Assembly: GCA_031180825.1 (NCBI GenBank)
Contig: JAPSLM010000003.1
Location: 62,001-126,000, forward strand
From: Paenibacillus sp.
Lineage (GTDB): Bacteria > Bacillota > Bacilli > Paenibacillales > NBRC-103111
Length of the DNA stretch: 64,000 nt
Direction of reading: 5' to 3'
Positions 59,813 through 64,000 of this stretch are shown in pieces. Below the pieces are notes generated by a model that saw only the letters and a list, made by a program, of their open reading frames with translations, ran no database searches and was not told the DNA's origin. A program made the position numbers and the translations under genes. How positions within the stretch are numbered: position 1 is the stretch's first letter; each line of letters starts with the position of its first letter.

Positions 59813-60684
59813 CCGGTAAACACCACCAAATCGATCAAGGTGAACACAAACAGCGAGATGCTAAGCGCACTGTTCATCGTAAAGAAAGCGGTATTCAATT
59901 TGGTCAGGTCCGTCGGCTTGACAATCAGATGCTCATACATCAGCAGAGCGTAGGAGACAAGCACACCGATCAAGTAGACCCAGCTTAAATCCGTTAAAAA
60001 AAACAGGCTGATCAAACCTGCCGCAGTGACGATATGAAACCAGCGAGCGATAAGCAGCGCCTTAGGAATGCCGAAGCGGGCCGGAATCGAATGCAGCCCT
60101 TCTTCCCTGTCAAATTCGACGTCCTGCGTCGCGTAGATGGTATCGAAACCGGCCAGCCAAAAGACGATGGCGACATAAAATACAAGCGCCGCCAGCGAAA
60201 ATTCCCCTGTTACGGCGATCCAGCCGCCCAGCGGCGCCAGCGCAACCGTCATCCCCAGAATCAAGTGACATGCCCACGTGAAGCGTTTCGTGTAAGAATA
60301 GAACACCAGAAAAAATACGGCAACCGGCAGCAGCTTCATCGCGAGCGGACTTAAATGATAAGCCGCCCAGAACAAGCATACGAACGAAATAATAATAAAA
60401 ATAATAGCTTCTTTCGAAGAAATCAAGCCGGCCGGTATCGCCCGCATCGCGGTCCTCGGGTTTTTGGCGTCGAACACTTTGTCGATAACCCGATTCAGTC
60501 CCATGGCCGCGCTCCGCGCCCCGATCATCGCCAGCAGGATCCAGCCGATCTGCCCCCATGACGGAAGATGGTTAAAGCTCACCACCGAACCGAGGAGCGC
60601 TCCCATGAAAGCAAACGGAAGCGCGAAAAGCGTATGCTCGATTTTGATCATTTCCAAAAAGATTTTGGTCTTTCTCCATACCAT
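59809..60684 (-). CDS. UbiA-family polyprenyltransferase (probable menaquinone step, MqnP-like)
   Basis: A 291-residue membrane protein with about eight helices and the two Asp-rich motifs of the family: NRVIDKVFDAKNPRT and DVEFDREEGLHSIP. It attaches a polyprenyl chain to an aromatic acid. In this cluster it is most likely the MqnP-type enzyme of the futalosine pathway, not a ubiquinone enzyme, since Firmicutes use menaquinone. Of several in-frame ATGs, the one at 60684 starts four bases after the menG stop and has AAGGGAG upstream. Confidence 0.85.
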   Translation of the reverse strand: MVWRKTKIFLEMIKIEHTLFALPFAFMGALLGSVVSFNHLPSWGQIGWILLAMIGARSAAMGLNRVIDKVFDAKNPRTAMRAIPAGLISSKEAIIFIIISFVCLFWAAYHLSPLAMKLLPVAVFFLVFYSYTKRFTWACHLILGMTVALAPLGGWIAVTGEFSLAALVFYVAIVFWLAGFDTIYATQDVEFDREEGLHSIPARFGIPKALLIARWFHIVTAAGLISLFFLTDLSWVYLIGVLVSYALLMYEHLIVKPTDLTKLNTAFFTMNSALSISLFVFTLIDLVVFTG

Positions 60685-60688
60685 GTTG

Positions 60689-61429
60689 TCAGACATCTCC
60701 CTTAGATCCATTTGCCGCTTGCGGCTTAATGCCGATATGAAGCGCCGCAATCCCGCCGGTTAACGGGTAAGCCTCGACGCGGGTCAAACCGGTCTTTCGG
60801 AAAATGTCGGCGAGCTCCTTATGGTCCGGAAAGTTTTTAAGCGATTCCGGCAGCCATTTGTACTGCTCGTACCGTTTGACGATCAGCTTGCCGAGCAGCG
60901 GCAGAACCTTTTGAAAATAAAAAAAGTAAATCGCCTTAAACGGCTTCCAGGTCGGCTTGGACAACTCCAGCGAGACGACCATGCCCCCGGGCTTGACTAC
61001 CCGCTGCATTTCCTCGATGACCTTGACCAAATCAGGCACATTGCGGAGCGCAAAGCCGATCGTCGCATAATCGAACGAATGATCCTCGAACGGAAGCGCC
61101 ATGGCATTGCCTTGCACAAGCTTGATCTGCTCGTCCATTCCGAGCCGCTTGACTTTTTCGCCGCCCACATCCAGCATGTTCTGGCTAAAGTCAAGGCCTA
61201 CGATCTTGCCGGTGCCGCTCGCTTTCGCGAGACTGATCGTCCAATCGCCCGTGCCGCAGCACAGATCGATTGCCGTTGATCCCGGCTTCAGGTTCATTTT
61301 CTTCATCGTAAAGCTTCTCCAGGCTTTATGCCGGCGGAAGCTCAAAATGTCGTTCATCAAATCGTACTTCGGCGCAATGCTTTCAAAGACGGAATGAACG
61401 AACTGTTCCTTGGTGGTCTTCATTTCCAT
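60689..61429 (-). CDS. menG: Demethylmenaquinone methyltransferase
   Basis: A 246-residue UbiE/MenG-family SAM methyltransferase for the last menaquinone step. Signature parts are YDLMNDILSFRRHKAWR, DLCCGTGDWTISLAK, VGLDFSQNML and PGGMVVSLELSKP. The ATG at 61429 has GAGGTG six bases upstream. It lies 10 bases after hepS, as in the Bacillus hepS-menG-hepT order. Confidence 0.95.
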   Translation of the reverse strand: MEMKTTKEQFVHSVFESIAPKYDLMNDILSFRRHKAWRSFTMKKMNLKPGSTAIDLCCGTGDWTISLAKASGTGKIVGLDFSQNMLDVGGEKVKRLGMDEQIKLVQGNAMALPFEDHSFDYATIGFALRNVPDLVKVIEEMQRVVKPGGMVVSLELSKPTWKPFKAIYFFYFQKVLPLLGKLIVKRYEQYKWLPESLKNFPDHKELADIFRKTGLTRVEAYPLTGGIAALHIGIKPQAANGSKGDV

Positions 61430-61439
61430 ACGTATCACC

Positions 61440-62303
61440 TCAAACTTCTTGAGTCGCCCGCGGGGCCGATAGGTATCGCCGGAACGGTTCGCCGATAGAC
61501 AGAAGCTCCTTGCCTAACTTCTCCGGTTCAAGCGACTGCAGCTTGTCCTGCAGCTCCTTCATGCAGGCGTCGAGCATTTGGTGCAGCTGCGGCGTAACCT
61601 TGTACTTCAACCATAGCGAGCGCCATTTTGCCGGGTCCGGCTCCTCGCTTTGCAGCAGCTTCTTTTCTTCCCGTGTCGCCTGCTGCAGAACATGCCAAAA
61701 GCCCCAGCTTTCCCGATACGGCTGAGACGATTCGGACCGGACAATTTCCTGATGCAGCACCTCGCAGCGGGTAAACAGACGAAGCACCTCGGGCCAGACG
61801 GCGTAAAAACGCTCCTCCAGCAGATTGGCGAAGGATAGAAACAATTGCGTCTTGACTTCTACCGACTGCCGAATGTATTCATCCGCCGTAAGCTTCAACT
61901 GCTTCATCTTGAGGTACAGGTTCATTTTGAGGCGGTTGGCTTCGCATATCGCTGCGGACAGGATTCCGATCAAATCGATCTGTCCGGAATGAGACAGTAA
62001 GTAGTAAAAGCGGCTGCTGAAGTAGTCTCCCGCAAGCACCTTGAGCTGCCGGGAGCGGGCAGACTTCTGCTCCTTGGCGTCGTTGGTTACGCTGACCATA
62101 TCATGCGTATCCAGGCCAAGCTGTACAAGGGACGTTACAAGCGCATAAAGCTCGCTGTATCCGGCTAATGTGCTGTGTTTATTTAAAAAAGCATACAGAA
62201 GCCGGGTGCGGAATTCGGGAAAGAGCGGCAGATCCGTATGCTTTTGAATCATGTCATGCTCCGTGTATTTCTTGGCCATCTCCGGAATCCGATAAGTGTT
62301 CAT
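61440..62303 (-). CDS. hepS: Heptaprenyl diphosphate synthase component I
   Basis: A 287-residue all-helical protein of the HEPPP_synt_1 family, somewhat longer than B. subtilis HepS (~250). It carries no catalytic Asp motifs and acts with HepT to set chain length. Recognisable parts are AGYSELYALVTSLVQLGLDTHD and VLAGDYFSSRFYYLLSHSGQIDLIG. It is followed by menG, and the mtrB-hepS-menG-hepT arrangement is shared with Bacillus apart from inserted genes. Confidence 0.88.
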   Translation of the reverse strand: MNTYRIPEMAKKYTEHDMIQKHTDLPLFPEFRTRLLYAFLNKHSTLAGYSELYALVTSLVQLGLDTHDMVSVTNDAKEQKSARSRQLKVLAGDYFSSRFYYLLSHSGQIDLIGILSAAICEANRLKMNLYLKMKQLKLTADEYIRQSVEVKTQLFLSFANLLEERFYAVWPEVLRLFTRCEVLHQEIVRSESSQPYRESWGFWHVLQQATREEKKLLQSEEPDPAKWRSLWLKYKVTPQLHQMLDACMKELQDKLQSLEPEKLGKELLSIGEPFRRYLSAPRATQEV

Positions 62304-62392
62304 ATGTAAGCCTCCGAACCGATAAGAAAAATCTCTTCACACGCAATCTAAACTATTATAGCATAATCGAATTATTTTCGCATGTACCCCGA

Positions 62393-62914
62393 TCAGCTTT
62401 TCGGAGCAAAACGCTCCTGCCATTTGAAGGTATAGGTCATCCGAAAGCGGTTATCCAGATACTGCTGCAGTTCCTCCGCAGTCCCGGAGCGCAGTCCCGC
62501 TTCCTTTGGAAGCCATTTCTCCCGTCTGGCGTCTACCGCTACCAATGGCTGGGGATTCCCTTCCCGATCCCCGGAAGCATCCAGCACGCGCACCAGCACC
62601 TGATTAATATTCGTGGACGAAGCGAACATCATCGTAGGCACTTCGTACAAATCGCGGAGCATTTCGGATTTGGCGCTCGTTTTTACGGCCAGCAGATCGA
62701 TCGAGACGACGGCATGATTGACCTCCACCCGGCGAACCCTTAGGTGAAGCTGCATTTTTGAGACGACGTCGACGATATTGTTTTCGGACACGGGATGCGC
62801 TTTAACGCTTCGAAACACGCTAAGGCTCTCATCCAGCTGTGACAAATAGGACAAAGCCGACGCTACCGCAATCGATAAAGCTGTAACAATCAACAAACGG
62901 GGAACCCATTTCAT
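62393..62914 (-). CDS. Membrane-anchored protein of unknown function between mtrB and hepS
   Basis: A 173-residue protein with an N-terminal membrane helix (about 5-24) and an extracytoplasmic domain of ~145 residues. No family recognised. The GGAGGAAGAAGG purine stretch upstream supports the start. It lies between mtrB and hepS, where B. subtilis has no gene, and a terminator separates it from mtrB. Function unknown. Confidence 0.75.
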   Translation of the reverse strand: MKWVPRLLIVTALSIAVASALSYLSQLDESLSVFRSVKAHPVSENNIVDVVSKMQLHLRVRRVEVNHAVVSIDLLAVKTSAKSEMLRDLYEVPTMMFASSTNINQVLVRVLDASGDREGNPQPLVAVDARREKWLPKEAGLRSGTAEELQQYLDNRFRMTYTFKWQERFAPKS

Positions 62915-62986
62915 CCCGAACCTTCTTCCTCCTTTTGACGGGGTCCGAATGCTTGGCTGATGCCCTGTCTGTTACATTGTACAACG

Positions 62987-63008
62987 AAAAAAAGCAGGCT
63001 ATGCCTGC
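62987..63008 (-). terminator. Intrinsic terminator after mtrB
   Basis: GCAGGC and GCCTGC form a compact stem with an ATA loop, followed by seven T on the minus strand, 15 bases after mtrB. Confidence 0.85.
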
Positions 63009-63022
63009 CGCTATCCAAAAAA

Positions 63023-63244
63023 TTATTCCTCCGTATCGATCAGGCCGAATTTGGTGACCACAACCGCTTTCCCACGGATTTTGATAGCTGATGTATGTTC
63101 GGTAAATTGAGCGATCATAATTTCGCCCTTATCCAACTTCTCCGTATGATGAAACCGGGTATCCTGACCTCTGGTCAATCCGATGACCTGTACTCCGTTT
63201 TCCTTCGCTTTGACTACAAAATATTCGTTCTGACTCGCGTCCAT
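63023..63244 (-). CDS. mtrB: trp RNA-binding attenuation protein TRAP
   Basis: A 73-residue protein that assembles into an 11-subunit ring, binds tryptophan and then wraps NAG-repeat RNA. It is clearly homologous to B. subtilis Mtr[21 protein letters not shown] and [19 protein letters not shown] contain the tryptophan-binding loop and the RNA-contacting Lys/Arg residues. The ATG at 63244 has GGGGGG seven bases upstream; the open frame runs to 63274. Its probable target, the trpE leader, is in this window. mtrA (folE), which precedes mtrB in B. subtilis, is absent. Confidence 0.95.
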   Translation of the reverse strand: MDASQNEYFVVKAKENGVQVIGLTRGQDTRFHHTEKLDKGEIMIAQFTEHTSAIKIRGKAVVVTKFGLIDTEE

Positions 63245-63282
63245 CCTTAATCCCCCCGGGGCTAATCTATCCAATTACCTTT

Positions 63283-63311
63283 ATCATGCAGAAAAATGGC
63301 CGTGCTGTCAA
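63283..63311 (-). promoter_or_regulatory. Candidate sigma-A promoter of mtrB
   Basis: Minus-strand perfect TTGACA (63311-63306) and CATGAT (63288-63283) are separated by 17 bases, just upstream of mtrB and after the PAP2 terminator. Confidence 0.6.
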
Positions 63312-63319
63312 CTCAAGAG

Positions 63320-63341
63320 AAAAGCCGCCCTCTCAGGCGGC
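63320..63341 (-). terminator. Terminator at the end of the PAP2 gene
   Basis: GCCGCC and GGGCGGC form a hairpin around TGAGA, followed by TTTT. The TGA stop codon of the PAP2 gene lies in the loop. Confidence 0.7.
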
Positions 63342-64000
63342 TACCGTTTTCTCGGTCGCGTAGGCTTGGTCTTTTTTGTTGTAGAAGCCTTTGAACCAGC
63401 TTGGGACAAGCTTGGAAGCCAAATGGATGATCAAATCGGCAAGCTTGACGACACCGTAAGCAAACAGCATCCCCGCGAAAACGTCGAGCACCCAATGAAT
63501 CTGCAAATACATCGTCGAAAAGATGATCGCGGAGCAATAAGTAACCATCATGTATTTGAAAATACGGTCTTTCTCCCGAAGCGCCAGCAGCAGCATAGCA
63601 AACGAAATCGACGTATGCATGCTTGGAAAGCAGTTCATGACATTGACCAGCATCTCGTTCTCCGAGGCGAAATTCCGCCCGAGCAAGTCAGGCTGTCCCT
63701 TAACCCACCATACCTCGCGAAGCAAAATCAGGTTATAAAACGGCAGGATGAGCGGAAATTGCATCAAATGGCCGGATAAGGCGTAAGACATCATCTTTTT
63801 TACGCTCTTGGTCCAGTAGCTGCGGACAATGCATATCCAGAGCGAAAGCACGAAGCCGTAATTGTAAATCCAAACCATGATCTGATCGAAAACCGGGTGG
63901 TTGATCGCCCGGGCCCACGCCGCATCGTTGAGGGGGATGCTATTCATCATATCATCCCATTTCCATGGGTGACGATTGTTTTCGAACATCCAATTGGCGA
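63333..64000 (-). CDS. PAP2-superfamily membrane phosphatase, 5' part outside window
   Basis: At least 222 residues; the frame stays open through the window edge, so the N-terminus may be missing, although an ATG at 63989 could be the start. There are about five hydrophobic segments. Phosphatase-type motifs are present: GQPDLLGRN, the catalytic CFPSMHTSIS, and a final IHWVLDVFAG with His and Asp. The SMHTS plus HxxxD arrangement is that of the PAP2/inositolphosphorylceramide-synthase-like group acting on lipid phosphates at the membrane. The C-terminus is basic. Confidence 0.82.
   Translation of the reverse strand, partial: ANWMFENNRHPWKWDDMMNSIPLNDAAWARAINHPVFDQIMVWIYNYGFVLSLWICIVRSYWTKSVKKMMSYALSGHLMQFPLILPFYNLILLREVWWVKGQPDLLGRNFASENEMLVNVMNCFPSMHTSISFAMLLLALREKDRIFKYMMVTYCSAIIFSTMYLQIHWVLDVFAGMLFAYGVVKLADLIIHLASKLVPSWFKGFYNKKDQAYATEKTVAA

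Noticed and set aside
1-64000. CRISPR arrays, tRNA/rRNA genes, insertion sequences, prophage
   Set aside because: No spaced direct repeats, cloverleaf sequences, transposase or phage genes were recognised; all large gaps are explained by regulatory sequence.

Overview
The window reads as a chromosomal segment of a Paenibacillus-like member of the Bacillales. Gene order over much of it follows the Bacillus subtilis aro-trp-qcr-dapB-pan backbone, with Paenibacillaceae-type content: SLH-domain S-layer proteins, an amidase with copper-amine-oxidase-like stalk domains, a futalosine-route menaquinone gene, and fairly GC-rich coding sequence. Almost everything lies on the minus strand; the exceptions are a DUF47-Pit pair (18.5-20.2 kb) and a YitT-family gene (33.9-34.8 kb). 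I found no tRNA, rRNA, CRISPR array, IS element or prophage.

Layout from left to right. 1-3.3 kb: a heterodimeric BmrCD-like ABC exporter, one subunit cut by the window edge, behind a leader with a terminator-like hairpin. 3.5-8.4 kb: DynA-type double dynamin, a small conserved protein and endonuclease III. 8.5-13.9 kb: an envelope operon (AMIN/Amidase_3 amidase, GerMN lipoprotein, SLH protein). 14.1-16.2 kb: an FtsH-like protease without the usual extracytoplasmic domain, overlapping a gene for a membrane-anchored extracytoplasmic protein. 16.4-20.2 kb: TseB-like protein, MTA/SAH deaminase, and a phosphate transporter with its accessory protein. 20.3-33.7 kb: rex, dinG, a TPR gene, panDCB, birA, cca, bshA, bshB1, mgsA, dapB, a TPR gene and a MazG-like gene. 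33.9-39.7 kb: ypjC, ypjB, ypjA, the menaquinol:cytochrome c reductase genes qcrCBA, ypiF and an IDEAL-domain gene. 39.7-43.5 kb: gamma-carbonic anhydrase, an unknown 375-residue protein, a histidine phosphatase and an ECF sigma/anti-sigma pair. 43.8-55.4 kb: the aromatic supraoperon region (tyrA, hisC, trpABFCDE, aroH, aroB, aroC). 55.6-64 kb: a 54-residue ORF, cheR, ndk, a menaquinone/heptaprenyl cluster (hepT, mqnA, ubiX, ubiA-like, menG, hepS), a membrane protein, mtrB (TRAP) and a truncated PAP2 gene.

Three regulatory observations go beyond gene calling. (1) Between tyrA and the ECF sigma gene, at about 43.78-43.92 kb, a full-consensus sigma-A promoter (TTGACA-17-TATAAT) is followed within 80 nt by a strong intrinsic terminator and no gene. 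It has one CcpA-type cre match inside the promoter spacer and a second 32 bp upstream. This looks like an undescribed catabolite-controlled small RNA with a pyrimidine-rich, anti-Shine-Dalgarno-like 5' part. (2) The trpE leader carries eleven NAG triplets at near 5-nt spacing, then a terminator, and mtrB encoding TRAP lies about 10 kb away, so sensor and target are both visible. (3) panB is preceded by a strong promoter, a structured leader and an intrinsic terminator 120 nt before the start codon, suggesting attenuation by a pan-type RNA or a free-standing RNA of about 175 nt.

Start codons were chosen from visible ribosome binding sites, so several differ from the longest open frame. Functional calls rest on motif recognition, length and neighbourhood only.
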